Notes under the pieces: model-generated | Told to the model about the DNA's origin: nothing | Seen by the model: the letters and a program-made list of their open reading frames with translations, nothing else | The model's database searches: none | Position numbers and translations under genes: made by a program | Assembly: GCA_021647705.1 (NCBI GenBank) | Contig: JAKIUF010000015.1 | Span: forward strand, 1 to 64,000 | DNA from: Gammaproteobacteria bacterium | Lineage (GTDB): Bacteria; Pseudomonadota; Gammaproteobacteria; SZUA-152 | Direction of reading: 5' to 3' | DNA: 64,000 nt | Part shown: positions 27,769 to 36,108 of the stretch, piece by piece | Layout of the letters: each line of letters begins with the position of its first letter | Position numbering within the stretch: position 1 is the first letter of the stretch

Positions 27769-28317
27769 TTACTTGGCATCGGTACTGTTTAGCCCTGAAG
27801 TATCTGCTTCAATTTTTTCCAAGTCTTTGTTATGCATGCTTGCAAGCAGCAATTCTCCCTCGTTATCCACACGAAACAGGCCGTATTGTGCCGACTCATA
27901 ATATTTCCCATGTCCTTCCTGAAAAAAATACGCATTGGTAGCAAACTTTACTTTTCCATTACGCACTCGATAGCGCATCAGGACATCATTATTTGACAGA
28001 GGTTTATTTTCGTAGAGACCTTTAAAGGTGCCAATGTTTTGTTCATTGACACTCACAATGACATACCCATCGGTTGCCTCTACTTTCTGGCGCCACCGTC
28101 TGGACTTATCAGCCTTAGGCAAGGCATCGTATACTGCCGTAGCGACACGGAAGTTCAATGCCATATAGTCACCTTGCATTAATGAACGCGGATCGACCGG
28201 TGCCAGTTCCAGATAGACAATTTTGCCTTTTGCCAGGTGATTTTCCTTGCCCGCAATGGACCAGTTCACAGCACCGAGAATGATGACCATGGCAACCAGA
28301 GCAATCTTGCTAGCCAT
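27769..28317 (-). CDS. GDYXXLXY domain protein
   Basis: A 182-residue protein with an N-terminal membrane or signal helix (IALVAMVIILGAVNW), then the family motif GDYMALNF after LAPVDPRSLMQ, which defines the GDYXXLXY proteins. It ends a three-gene operon with DUF4401 and DUF2157 genes, a widespread grouping with unknown function thought to act in the envelope. It overlaps the upstream DUF4401 gene by 8 bp. Confidence 0.82.
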   Translation of the reverse strand: MASKIALVAMVIILGAVNWSIAGKENHLAKGKIVYLELAPVDPRSLMQGDYMALNFRVATAVYDALPKADKSRRWRQKVEATDGYVIVSVNEQNIGTFKGLYENKPLSNNDVLMRYRVRNGKVKFATNAYFFQEGHGKYYESAQYGLFRVDNEGELLLASMHNKDLEKIEADTSGLNSTDAK

Positions 28318-29380
28318 CTCCCACCTCCTCCTTAAACGGTAATATGTAGGGCAGTAACCAACGGATCATTAACAAAAGTAGACCAACGACAAGCAGCGTT
28401 TGCGATTTTGCCAATAAAGTGGTTTCCATTAGGTAATAATACGAGGAGATATAAAATAGCAGTGACGTTATCCCGAGCCCTTGAAGAACCCGGTTACTAC
28501 CTGCATACCCCAATAGCATTATGACGATCCCAACGGTGATGCCCCAGACCTCAAGAGACACCGCGCAGATAATCAATGTGAAGCTTAGGGCCGTGATTGC
28601 AACACGGCTATTGAGTGTTTGCTGATAGCGTTGTAATAACTGCCAGGTCACATACAGCGTAACGATAGCGGCAAGCACCTCACCCATCCAGGGTTGGATC
28701 CACAATTCAGGCAGACTCTGGTCAGGTCGCCATCCAATGATGTTCGAGCTAAATAACATCGTCGCCTTTAAGGGGATTAATGCCAGGATCAGCCCATAAC
28801 CCATGGCTCTCATTTTTTGCATATGTGCCACATAGCGGAATTCGTTGAGCCATAACCAGGCCGCAAGAAACATAATAATGCCGCTAACGATGTAGGATGC
28901 ACCCATAGACGACAAAACCATGGAGAGCGCATAGGCCGCAACGGCAGATGAAAAAACACGATGCACAAAACTTGGAATAACAATAGCCAGAAAGGATTGC
29001 AATAAAGCCACTAAAATCCAGACAACAACACTCTCTCTATCAACTATTTGGAATATCGAATAAATAATCAGGGCCTGCCCTGCTAAACTGATGGCCAGCG
29101 CAACATGTTCAAAGAACTCATTCTTTGGCATGCGTAATATGGCATAAGCACCAGCGATCATTAGGCTCCCGATGACCACAGAAACGACATTATTTTCAAA
29201 AACAAAAACAAACCCTACACCCATAAACCCAAGTAAAAAAAGTGACGCAAGCCAACCAGAAAAAGCTAATAAGGTTTTGACATACCAGGGGGACTCCAAA
29301 GTGATTTGTTCCGGTGCTGGCCCCTCTACCAATCCGGCATCACGTAAGGTCACCCAAAGCTTATCGTCACGTTGATTCAC
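28310..29380 (-). CDS. DUF4401 polytopic membrane protein
   Basis: A 356-residue protein, almost entirely transmembrane helices (about 10) after a 30-residue soluble head (NQRDDKLWVTLRDAGL). The GTG at 29380 overlaps the DUF2157 stop by 4 bp (GTGA) and is preferred to the longer frame. The DUF4401-DUF2157-GDYXXLXY trio is known, but no reaction has been assigned. It probably forms a membrane complex with both neighbours. Confidence 0.8.
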   Translation of the reverse strand: MNQRDDKLWVTLRDAGLVEGPAPEQITLESPWYVKTLLAFSGWLASLFLLGFMGVGFVFVFENNVVSVVIGSLMIAGAYAILRMPKNEFFEHVALAISLAGQALIIYSIFQIVDRESVVVWILVALLQSFLAIVIPSFVHRVFSSAVAAYALSMVLSSMGASYIVSGIIMFLAAWLWLNEFRYVAHMQKMRAMGYGLILALIPLKATMLFSSNIIGWRPDQSLPELWIQPWMGEVLAAIVTLYVTWQLLQRYQQTLNSRVAITALSFTLIICAVSLEVWGITVGIVIMLLGYAGSNRVLQGLGITSLLFYISSYYYLMETTLLAKSQTLLVVGLLLLMIRWLLPYILPFKEEVGDG

Positions 29381-30348
29381 GAATGCCACTCTCGATGCAC
29401 ATTGCGAAGCCACATAGCAGCACCGGTGCCCAATCCAATAACCACAAATGCAAGCAATAAAAATGCTCCCGCGCCCCCCCTCTCCAGCAAATGTTTACTC
29501 AGAAACATGACGACGACGATGATTCCGGACAAACAGCCTCCGGCAAGCATAAATAGATCAGGTTTTATTTTTTGATACGCGTAATACACAGCCCCCAGCC
29601 AGACGACCCAAACCAGACCAGAAATTGCGCTGCCAGCTTGATGCTCAAAAATGGCGGTCACACATAACCAGGTTATGGGAATACCGCTACCGGTGACCAA
29701 CAGACGGGCTCCCCACCGTTCAGATAGCCAGTGCCATCGAATCGCGAGATACTCCCAGATAATCAGAATGACGGTGTTAAAGGCAAAAGTCAGCCATAAC
29801 ATGTTGGCCTCAGAACCAATCATCAGCCAGAGAGCGCCTCTAAAGGTCTGGTGATATAACACAATGGAAAGATTGATAAGGACAACCCACACGATCCATA
29901 TCGCGGGAAAACGGCTGACGATGGCCCAGGGTAACATCAACAATGCCCAGGTAAAGAACAACTGCCAGGTATCAGCACCGGTTTGGTAAGTCTGTCCGTA
30001 TAAGGCCAATAACACACCTAAAAATACCGTGGCGACGAGGAGTGATACCTTGCCTATGGTCTTATTCTCACCTAGCTTCCAGTAACTACCGACGGCCAAG
30101 ACAATAAGCACCTCCACCATACCGAACTTCGCAAAACGGTCAATATCATCCCAGTTATAGGCAATAAAAAACAACGCCGAAAACGCCAGAGCGAGACCGC
30201 CAAGCCACAACAGGATGGCATCAAGAAATGCCCTCCAGTCATTTGGTACAGGGGTAATTTTTACCGTGGACAGAGCCGCGTCAATTTTATCTGCTGGAAT
30301 TTTTCCATGCTCGATAAGATTAATGATCTGCTTGCGAAGTGTCGTCAT
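29377..30348 (-). CDS. DUF2157 polytopic membrane protein
   Basis: A 323-residue protein with a short cytoplasmic head (TTLRKQIINLIEHGKIPADKI) of the DUF2157 type, followed by about nine hydrophobic helices (AFLDAILLWLGGLALAFSAL first). It is the first gene of the trio with DUF4401 and GDYXXLXY. Upstream, 187 bp separate it from the amidase gene on the same strand. Confidence 0.82.
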   Translation of the reverse strand: MTTLRKQIINLIEHGKIPADKIDAALSTVKITPVPNDWRAFLDAILLWLGGLALAFSALFFIAYNWDDIDRFAKFGMVEVLIVLAVGSYWKLGENKTIGKVSLLVATVFLGVLLALYGQTYQTGADTWQLFFTWALLMLPWAIVSRFPAIWIVWVVLINLSIVLYHQTFRGALWLMIGSEANMLWLTFAFNTVILIIWEYLAIRWHWLSERWGARLLVTGSGIPITWLCVTAIFEHQAGSAISGLVWVVWLGAVYYAYQKIKPDLFMLAGGCLSGIIVVVMFLSKHLLERGGAGAFLLLAFVVIGLGTGAAMWLRNVHREWHS

Positions 30349-30535
30349 GGTTTGATTGACGTATGTTGAATCTCAATTATTATATACCTGCAACAAGATA
30401 CCTTAATCTGACACTAGGTCATTTGCGGCGATAAAGCTTAAGGCATGGTCAGATAGGCGAGGTCAGGTATTTTTTTATGAGAATAAAGCGACCGGGCTTT
30501 ATTCCGCCATTTCAGATAACAGATTCCCCTTTACA

Positions 30536-31345
30536 TCACACCCTTTCCACTATCGCCAGCACTTCCTCTTCAAAGTCCGAAAAATTAACGTGTTTTCCTG
30601 GACATGATTTGGTGGTTTCTGGATCGTGGCGATGGAAGTTGAGTTTTGCTGTGCTAATCCCGGCGTACTTCATCAGAACTGCAGCAGCAAACATACCGTG
30701 GGATCGTGAAGATAAACCTCGTTCGTGAGAAAAATCCGCTGCATTGTCAAAATTACCGAGCATTTCTATCCCATAGCGAGTGGAATTGTAAGAAACAGCG
30801 TGGACACCTCGGATCGACAGCGGGTTGAAGACCCAGATACCGTGATCATCTACAAATAAATGTGGACCGTGACGCCATCCGTTGTCGTTGATATAACCGT
30901 GACGCATGTTGAGCATATGCTGCTCAGTAAACCCATTAGGGCGAATCGAAAGGTTCGGGAAGCCGGTGTGGTGCATAGTGATACCTGTCGGACTCCAGGT
31001 GTAATGCTCATTTACCCGTACCCACTTCACATATTCAATAAACTCTGCCCGGCTGAACCGCCTTCCAACGATTGGAAAGTTGTCGTTCTTCACCAGCCAT
31101 TCTGGTGGTGTAAAATTATCGGGTACAGCGACGTCCAAAAATTCCGCCTGCGGTGCTTCAGTTACCGTGACTGGCTCTACGGTCTCTCCCGTAGCAATTG
31201 CCAAAAGCCTGTCTGCCACCCGCTTTGCATTTTCCTGTTGTTCCTCAACCGTCCAGCGGTTTTCAATAAACCAACGGTTCTTATAGGCGAGTTTTTTGAG
31301 CTCTTCTTTTATCGAATTTTCACGTTCAGATTGACTCTGGCCCAT
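30536..31345 (-). CDS. Amidase_2/PGRP-type N-acetylmuramoyl-L-alanine amidase, endolysin-like
   Basis: A 269-residue zinc amidase predicted to cut the MurNAc-L-Ala bond. Zinc ligands are in ITMHHTGFP (His125 or 126), His240 and Cys248 in HRHDPETTKSCPG, spaced as in T7 lysozyme. GIEMLGNFD supplies the conserved strand. Residues 1-115 are a charged helical head with no signal peptide, so release would need lysis or a secretion system, as for phage endolysins or T6SS effectors. No holin, immunity or secretion genes are adjacent. A degraded copy of its first half is at 33156. Confidence 0.8.
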   Translation of the reverse strand: MGQSQSERENSIKEELKKLAYKNRWFIENRWTVEEQQENAKRVADRLLAIATGETVEPVTVTEAPQAEFLDVAVPDNFTPPEWLVKNDNFPIVGRRFSRAEFIEYVKWVRVNEHYTWSPTGITMHHTGFPNLSIRPNGFTEQHMLNMRHGYINDNGWRHGPHLFVDDHGIWVFNPLSIRGVHAVSYNSTRYGIEMLGNFDNAADFSHERGLSSRSHGMFAAAVLMKYAGISTAKLNFHRHDPETTKSCPGKHVNFSDFEEEVLAIVERV

Positions 31346-31424
31346 ATTGATTACCTTAAGTTGTAGTGTTTACATCTTGGCAAAAGTCAGGGATATCAAA
31401 GGGGCATTGCTTGATATTTATTCC

Positions 31425-31612
31425 AACTAAGAAATAGAAATTAAATAACTCATACAATTGGCGCTCTACTTCAGCCCGCCCTCGCCCGTTCCTCAATCAC
31501 AAAAACTCGGAATAGAGTGACTATTCCTGCACTTTTGTTCAATCAGAACAAACCAATACGAACTCAATCAGAGCGCCACGTATACTAAGTTATTTAATTT
31601 CCACTTCTAAGT
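31425..31612. mobile_element. MITE-like element family B, most complete copy
   Basis: About 188 bp with imperfect inverted ends (GAAATTAAATAACTCATAC at the left; complement of GGAAATTAAATAACTTAG at the right) and GGCGCTCT inner arms. It includes CTATTCCTGCACTTTTGTTC. The right end contains the last codons and stop of the cold-shock gene at 31607. Partial copies are at 14466 and 21371. Confidence 0.7.
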
Positions 31613-31876
31613 CATAACCCCAATAAATTTAGTCCCGCCACCTTTGTTGTGGTTACCACCAGATCCCCGTCCGCCTTTATTTTCTCGAACAAGGGTTACC
31701 TTTTTAGCGATTAAGCCTTCCTTAACTGGATGACACTCAAACTCAACAGTTGTTCCAGCCTTTAAATACTGGCATCGAACAAGGTCTGATTTACGAATTA
31801 ATATGTCTGGGCCTGATCCATTGTCAAGGAATCCGTATTCTTTATCTTTGAGCCACTTTTTAACGACAGCTTGCAA
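31607..31876 (-). CDS. Divergent cold-shock domain protein with Gly-rich tail
   Basis: An 89-residue protein. Residues 1-65 form a cold-shock fold with RNP1-like KEYGFLDNG and RNP2-like DILIRKSDL, both differing from CspA. The tail GGRGSGGNHNKGGG is Gly/Asn/Lys-rich, as in RNA-chaperone-like proteins. It should bind single-stranded nucleic acid. Its final codons lie in the end of a MITE-like element, so the natural C-terminus may have been altered. Confidence 0.7.
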   Translation of the reverse strand: MQAVVKKWLKDKEYGFLDNGSGPDILIRKSDLVRCQYLKAGTTVEFECHPVKEGLIAKKVTLVRENKGGRGSGGNHNKGGGTKFIGVMT

Positions 31877-31986
31877 TTTTCACCTCTAAAACTTATTAGC
31901 CTTTATTTCAATGTTGCAAGTATGCCCAATAGCAGCCACTTACAAATAATTTTTAACTTCAGCATTAATAACACTTGTCAGAAACT

Positions 31987-32481
31987 TTATACTCGGCACT
32001 TTGCCGCCCTTAATAGCAATTTGTTTTCAATGGGTACATATTTTGATGCCGCTTTGATTAATGAGTTCGCTGTAAATTGAGGAACACCATAAACTTCTAC
32101 CGGAACGCTGTAATCCGTTTGAATTTTTGTGACGAGCAAATCAAAATCGCCATCCCCGGAAGCTAACACCACTAAATCTGCTCCTTTCGCGTATTCCATA
32201 GCATCAATGGTTATCCCAACATCCCAATCGCATTTGGCAGAACCATCAGATCTTTGTATATAGGGCTTTAGCTTCACCTCGAACCCTATCGCTCTAAGAA
32301 TATTTTGAAATTGCCTTTGTTTTTCGTCACCCCGATCAGTGGTATAGGCAATAGCTTTCATGACATTTCTATTTTTCGTCACTCCAGCCCAGAACGCGTT
32401 GTAATCAAAATTGCAATTGTGAGCTTGCTTTGTTGTATAGTAAATATTCTGGACATCAACAAGTATAATAACTTTTTCCAT
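31987..32481 (-). CDS. NYN domain (LabA/PIN-like) protein
   Basis: A 164-residue protein of the PIN-like nuclease superfamily. Acidic metal-binding residues lie in ILVDVQNIYY, DVGITIDAM and LASGDGDFDLLV, which is complete for the LabA/DUF88 subgroup. It is likely an RNA nuclease or RNA-binding regulator. The start at ATG 32481 is preferred over an upstream frame that adds eight residues. It sits between two cold-shock genes, suggesting RNA metabolism as a shared theme. No antitoxin-like partner is visible. Confidence 0.8.
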   Translation of the reverse strand: MEKVIILVDVQNIYYTTKQAHNCNFDYNAFWAGVTKNRNVMKAIAYTTDRGDEKQRQFQNILRAIGFEVKLKPYIQRSDGSAKCDWDVGITIDAMEYAKGADLVVLASGDGDFDLLVTKIQTDYSVPVEVYGVPQFTANSLIKAASKYVPIENKLLLRAAKCRV

Positions 32482-32649
32482 CGATTCTCTAAATCCTAGT
32501 ACCACGACTCATATGCCGAACCTCGGCGGTAAGCGGCAGACCACAGCGATGAGAGGCTTGTGCTATTCAACACAAACGCACACCGCAAAGGGCCGTCCGC
32601 TTAACCTGTAATGTGCTGCTGCTTACGAAAACCGGTTTAATGACTGGAG

Positions 32650-32856
32650 CTAGACTGCCACCACCTTATTAGCGCACGGCCCTTTTTGACCTTCCCCAAC
32701 TTCATATTCCACTTTCTGACCATCACTCAGAGTTGCATAGCCACCGCCAGCTTGGATTTCAGAATGATGAACAAACAGATCTGCACCACCATCATCGGGA
32801 GCAATGAAACCAAAACCTTTATCCGCGTTGAACCATTTTACTGTACCTGTACTCAT
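32650..32856 (-). CDS. Cold-shock protein, CspA family
   Basis: A 68-residue protein with canonical [18 protein letters not shown] (RNP1) and DLFVHHSEI (RNP2). It is an RNA chaperone that melts secondary structure. It follows a 55-residue basic protein by 48 bp on the same strand, probably one transcript. Confidence 0.95.
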   Translation of the reverse strand: MSTGTVKWFNADKGFGFIAPDDGGADLFVHHSEIQAGGGYATLSDGQKVEYEVGEGQKGPCANKVVAV

Positions 32857-32904
32857 GTCGTATTTTCCTTTGTGTATTTAATATTTGTTGACTTCGGTTG
32901 CTTT

Positions 32905-33072
32905 CTATGTATTGCCAGTTGTTGCCGCTTTATCATCATTTCCTGATGTAGGTTGAACATCCTGTGGCTTACTATCGTTTACCCCTGCTTTTTGCAAGCG
33001 CTTTTCTTCCTTTTTTTTCCTTTTCGCGATTTCCTTCTGGCGCTTTTCAAATGCGTAATTGGGTTTAGCCAC
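32905..33072 (-). CDS. Small basic protein of the csp-linked KRQKE type
   Basis: A 55-residue gene found by reading the minus strand. GTG start at 33072 with AGAGGAG about 7 bases upstream, stop TAG at 32905. The protein opens MAKPNYAFEKRQKEIAKRKK, is highly charged and helical to about residue 28, then polar (DSKPQDVQPTSGNDDKAATT). Small MAK..(S/A)FEKRQ(R/K)E proteins are common in gammaproteobacteria, often next to csp genes, with no assigned function. The strong ribosome site and family resemblance support it as real. Confidence 0.75.
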   Translation of the reverse strand: MAKPNYAFEKRQKEIAKRKKKEEKRLQKAGVNDSKPQDVQPTSGNDDKAATTGNT

Positions 33073-33155
33073 TCGTATTCTCCTCTACATAATTCCAGGA
33101 TTAGATCTGTAAGAATACAGCATTTTCCAACCGATTTCGCTCTACATGGTACCGA

Positions 33156-33425
33156 AACCCATCAGAGGACGAATCGAAAGACACCGGAAAGCCGGTGTGG
33201 TGCATAGTAATAGCTGTCGAACTCCAGGTGTAATGCTCATTTACCCGCACCCACTTCATCACATTTAATGAACTCTGCCCGGTCTAATTTCCTCCCAATG
33301 ATTGGAAAATTGTCGTTCTTCACGCGCCATTCTGGTGGTAATAAATTCAGGCACAACGACTTCCAACAATTCCGCAGCGGCATCTCTCAGTCAGCGTGAC
33401 TGGCTCTACTGTGTCTCCTGTAGCC
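33156..33425 (-). pseudogene. Degraded copy of the amidase gene (5' half)
   Basis: Roughly 80% identical by eye to 30935-31195 in the same orientation: shared AGCCGGTGTGGTGCATAGT, CTCCAGGTGTAATGCTCATT, GATTGGAAA-TTGTCGTTCTT and GTGACTGGCTCTAC. It has small indels that break the frame and lacks the 3' half with the zinc-binding HRHDP..CPG. It is a relic and makes no amidase. Confidence 0.8.
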
Positions 33426-33427
33426 CT

Positions 33428-33592
33428 TAAACCGCCCGCTGACCCGCAACGTCGAGCCGTTGCGTACCGTCATGCCCTGCTGCGTCTGCTCGATGGAGAA
33501 CAGGCAAAGCATATGCCCGCTCGCCGAGGGTACAGGATATGATCCACCGCCCCCCATACGCGCAAGGTTTGTTCGGCATCGCTAATAATAAT
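33428..33592 (-). pseudogene. Degraded copy of the alpha-amylase gene (3' end)
   Basis: Matches 45633-45808: CGAGCCGTTGCG, TGCCCTGCTGC, ATGGAGAACAGGCAAAGCAT versus GTGGAGAACAGGCAGCGCAT, and GGTTTGTTCGGCATCG. It has many substitutions and indels. It abuts the amidase relic within 3 bp and keeps the gene order amylase tail then amidase head in the minus direction. The remaining bases to 33747 show no gene. Confidence 0.75.
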
Positions 33593-33747
33593 TGACGAAC
33601 CCCATCAATTATATCTCAATATGGTTTTTATTGGTGCAATATCAAGCAATGTTCCCCCTTCTCATCATATAACAGGCACCGGGTGGTCATTCGCTTTGAT
33701 AGATAGCGCCGGGACTTGCTGATGAGCGGACATTCAAGACTAACGTA

Positions 33748-34527
33748 TTATTTGCTCGATTTTGATATGATTTCCTCTATGTCGTCATACCTATAAACCG
33801 TATCAAAACCACCATCATTATCTGTATCTACTTCAGCTGAAACCATTTTTGTAGCTCCAAACTTCTGTATCTTGAGCGCCATTTTTGTTGTTGGGTCAAT
33901 AAAGGTAATCGTATCAATTACACCAAATGTAAAGTCCATCCGGTAATCATTAAACCCATCATTGTTTGTGTCTGATTCCAACCAAATTATATTCCCTCGC
34001 CTAAATTTAGACTTGGTTTCAAATATCCCATTGAAATCTTCATCTGATTTTGATGATTTAATTATCCCCTGGCGGTCAAATTTATAGATTAAATCAACTT
34101 CACCATCCAGGTTTCTATCGATTTCCGACGCAGATAATCGCCCATCCATATATGTCCACTTTTCATCTAATTTTCCATCACTATTATAATCAACACCATC
34201 ATTTGTGATAGGAGTGTTATAAAATACTGCCATAACAATTATGCCCAATATAAATCCAAATATTCCTGATGAAAAAGAACTGTTATTTTTCGGCGGATTT
34301 ATTTCTACTTCATCAGGTTGTCTAGCATCCCATTCCTTTACAATCTCATTGGCTGCATCATAATTAGATTTATCGACCATGACACGAGCAAAGCCGTTCG
34401 CTTGTAATTCACCAATACCACCTTGCAGGTACTCACCGTCTATCCTTCCTGATATTCCCACCTGTTCGAGCAGGTTTAATATCATATGTGCTTCTATAGT
34501 ATTCGATGCTTCATATACTAATTTCAT
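33748..34527 (-). CDS. DUF2007-like head, one membrane helix and calcium-loop-like C-terminal repeats
   Basis: A 259-residue protein. Residues 1-70 (KLVYEASNTIEAHMILNLLE, GFARVMVDKSNYDAANEIVK) resemble DUF2007, a small domain proposed in signal transduction. A membrane helix at about 88-103 follows. The outer part has five repeats ending DxNxDGxxD plus an aromatic (DYNSDGKLDEKWTY, DRNLDGEVDLIYKF, DTNNDGFNDYRMDF, DTDNDGGFDTVYRY and a weaker one), similar to EF-hand or thrombospondin-3 calcium loops. I infer a Ca2+-binding periplasmic domain tied to a cytoplasmic head. The function is unknown. Confidence 0.65.
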   Translation of the reverse strand: MKLVYEASNTIEAHMILNLLEQVGISGRIDGEYLQGGIGELQANGFARVMVDKSNYDAANEIVKEWDARQPDEVEINPPKNNSSFSSGIFGFILGIIVMAVFYNTPITNDGVDYNSDGKLDEKWTYMDGRLSASEIDRNLDGEVDLIYKFDRQGIIKSSKSDEDFNGIFETKSKFRRGNIIWLESDTNNDGFNDYRMDFTFGVIDTITFIDPTTKMALKIQKFGATKMVSAEVDTDNDGGFDTVYRYDDIEEIISKSSK

Positions 34528-34644
34528 GAAATTTTACTCATATAAATTGCGCACAATATCCTAAGTTACGGGTACCTATGTTTATTCATGTTCTGACTAT
34601 ATCATTTCAGCAGTTGAACATCCGCTTTCAATATTCTAGCGCAT

Positions 34645-34713
34645 AAAAAAAGGGGTTATCATATTAACTAATTTAGTTTATAAAGAGACAATATGATATT
34701 GGCCCCCTTTTTA
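34645..34713 (-). terminator. Long hairpin terminator, usable in both directions
   Basis: The arms AAAAAAAGGGGTTATCATATT and AATATGATATTGGCCCCCTTTTT pair almost completely. On the minus strand the stem ends in CCCCTTTTTTT, fitting termination of transcripts from the genes at 34949 and beyond. The plus strand also ends in a T-rich run. It lies next to one copy of the 12-bp boundary motif. Confidence 0.6.
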
Positions 34714-34717
34714 TTTC

Positions 34718-34729
34718 TTTATTCCAATG
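34718..34729 (-). repeat. 12-bp boundary motif CATTGGAATAAA, site 1
   Basis: Exact copy on the minus strand. Identical copies are at 36710, 38189 and 39711. No gene starts immediately after it; the terminator hairpin follows on the minus strand. Confidence 0.6.
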
Positions 34730-34863
34730 ATATTTTTGTGTGCCAATTTGACTACTTTCAGCGTGAAGGAGTCATTCCTACCCCCTACCCAGTTGTCTAC
34801 ATAGCAGCGTTAGCGGACCATGAAATTTTGTAGCTAAAATCTGTTTATTTACCGGTTGCAGAC

Positions 34864-34945
34864 ATTCAACGGTTGAATTGTGGGGCCGGAGCGAAGGTCT
34901 CACACGAATAATTTTTTAGACATTTTTGTCATTTAGTTGTTAAGC
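34864..34945 (-). other. Possible integron attC site after the GIY-YIG-like gene
   Basis: On the minus strand it starts with GCTTAAC (fits RYYYAAC) 3 bases after the stop codon TGA and ends with GTTGAAT (fits GTTRRRY), 82 nt in all. Inner pairing is weak, so this is less certain than the site at 36032. The 34528-34948 gap also holds the terminator and boundary motif above. Confidence 0.4.
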
Positions 34946-34948
34946 AGC

Positions 34949-36031
34949 TCAAGAGGGGTAATCAGCATATTCTCCCCTGTTATATGTTTCTCCGGCAATG
35001 ACCTTTTTAACCTGTGTCTCGTTGAGCGCATTGACTTCAGATACAATAGCTTCAACTGCCCAGCCAGATCTGGCTAGTTCTCGAATCTGGCTGACCTGGC
35101 CAACAGAAAGTGATTTAGGTCTTGCTTCAATAACTTTTGAATAGTGGCTATCGTCTTCCCAAAGCTTTGAGATGAATGGATTTGGTATACCTTTCCTAGG
35201 ATGCTGGCGTATATATTCGTCAATAGCTGCATCTCGCTCTTTTGCAGATATTTTTACTCGTTTTATGATACCTAACTTGTGTAGATTTTTAAGTCCTTTG
35301 AAGCCGCCTGGAATCATATTCAAGCCATTTGCACCGCTTCCTATCATATCGACAAATGTTTCTTCCCAGTTCATTGCATCTTCATATTCCATATTTATTT
35401 CAGACAATTGAGAGACAAATGCTACGCTATCTAATCCTAGATTATCACGCCACGCTTGATAGAAAGTACGTCTACTACCATTATGAATCTCGCGCATGTG
35501 TTCACTCAGCCTTAGTAACCAGTTACGACCTGTGATCCCAACATATGTATAGTTTTCGCTTTTATCTTCCTCGCGCTCAACGAGTTGTTTAACTGTGCCA
35601 ATTCGAGGCATATTACGACATATCGAATGTACATAACATTGATAGCCACTATTTGCATCACCCCAGCCTTTAAGGAGATACTGTAAGGGTAGTATTGTCT
35701 TCCATGACATATCCATCTCATGGTCATATATCATATGTAGCAAGAGCGGTGATGGTTCTGGCCTCTCTAAGGCTTGTGTATTGATTGCTCCTTCAATGAC
35801 GTTGATACCTTGTGCTATATCTAGCGGTACTTTGACAAGCCTACGTGTAGAAGACGCCACTTTACTTGTCTTCTTATTATGTTCTATCAGGCTGTCAACT
35901 AATCCATAAGTGTTTTTGTTATGCCTATTGATGTGATGCAAGCACTCTTCCAGCCTCTTAACTGTAGGTAAGCTATAACCTGACGGCAGAAGAGAATGGC
36001 AATTCCTAATATCCAAGTATTTAGATTTCAT
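34949..36031 (-). CDS. GIY-YIG-like nuclease protein in an integron-type cassette
   Basis: A 360-residue protein. The middle (about 166-255) has YTYVGITGRNWLLRLSEHM and a downstream WEETFVDMIG with a conserved-type Glu followed by GLNMIPGG, consistent with a GIY-YIG fold with altered first motif. The N-terminal third is helical. The C-terminus (SLSVGQVSQIRELARSGWAV) looks like a helix-turn-helix. I infer a DNA-cutting or DNA-binding enzyme. The ATG lies directly after an attC-like site, the usual arrangement for an integron cassette gene. It differs from neighbours in being AT-rich. Confidence 0.55.
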   Translation of the reverse strand: MKSKYLDIRNCHSLLPSGYSLPTVKRLEECLHHINRHNKNTYGLVDSLIEHNKKTSKVASSTRRLVKVPLDIAQGINVIEGAINTQALERPEPSPLLLHMIYDHEMDMSWKTILPLQYLLKGWGDANSGYQCYVHSICRNMPRIGTVKQLVEREEDKSENYTYVGITGRNWLLRLSEHMREIHNGSRRTFYQAWRDNLGLDSVAFVSQLSEINMEYEDAMNWEETFVDMIGSGANGLNMIPGGFKGLKNLHKLGIIKRVKISAKERDAAIDEYIRQHPRKGIPNPFISKLWEDDSHYSKVIEARPKSLSVGQVSQIRELARSGWAVEAIVSEVNALNETQVKKVIAGETYNRGEYADYPS

Positions 36032-36108
36032 GAAACTAACGCCTCAATAACCAGCGCAGCTTTTCTGCGTATGGCACCGAAGGCGCGAAGATGATTGATT
36101 TGTTAGGC
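36032..36108 (-). other. Integron attC-like recombination site
   Basis: A 77-nt site on the minus strand: GCCTAAC (R'' box, consensus RYYYAAC) containing the stop codon of the upstream gene, then AAATCAATC, a non-conserved middle, TTATTGAGGC and GTTAGTT (R', one base off GTTRRRY). TCAAT and ATTGA pair as L boxes. The next gene's ATG follows directly. Position between two genes and symmetry are as in integron cassettes. Confidence 0.65.

Noticed and set aside
30536-31345. Prophage called from the endolysin-like amidase
   Set aside because: No capsid, tail, portal or lysis partner genes are nearby, so one amidase does not make a prophage.
32506-32649. attC-like hairpin between the cold-shock and NYN genes
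   Set aside because: TAAGCGG and its near-complement pair, but no RYYYAAC or GTTRRRY box lies at the right place; treated as a plain inverted repeat.
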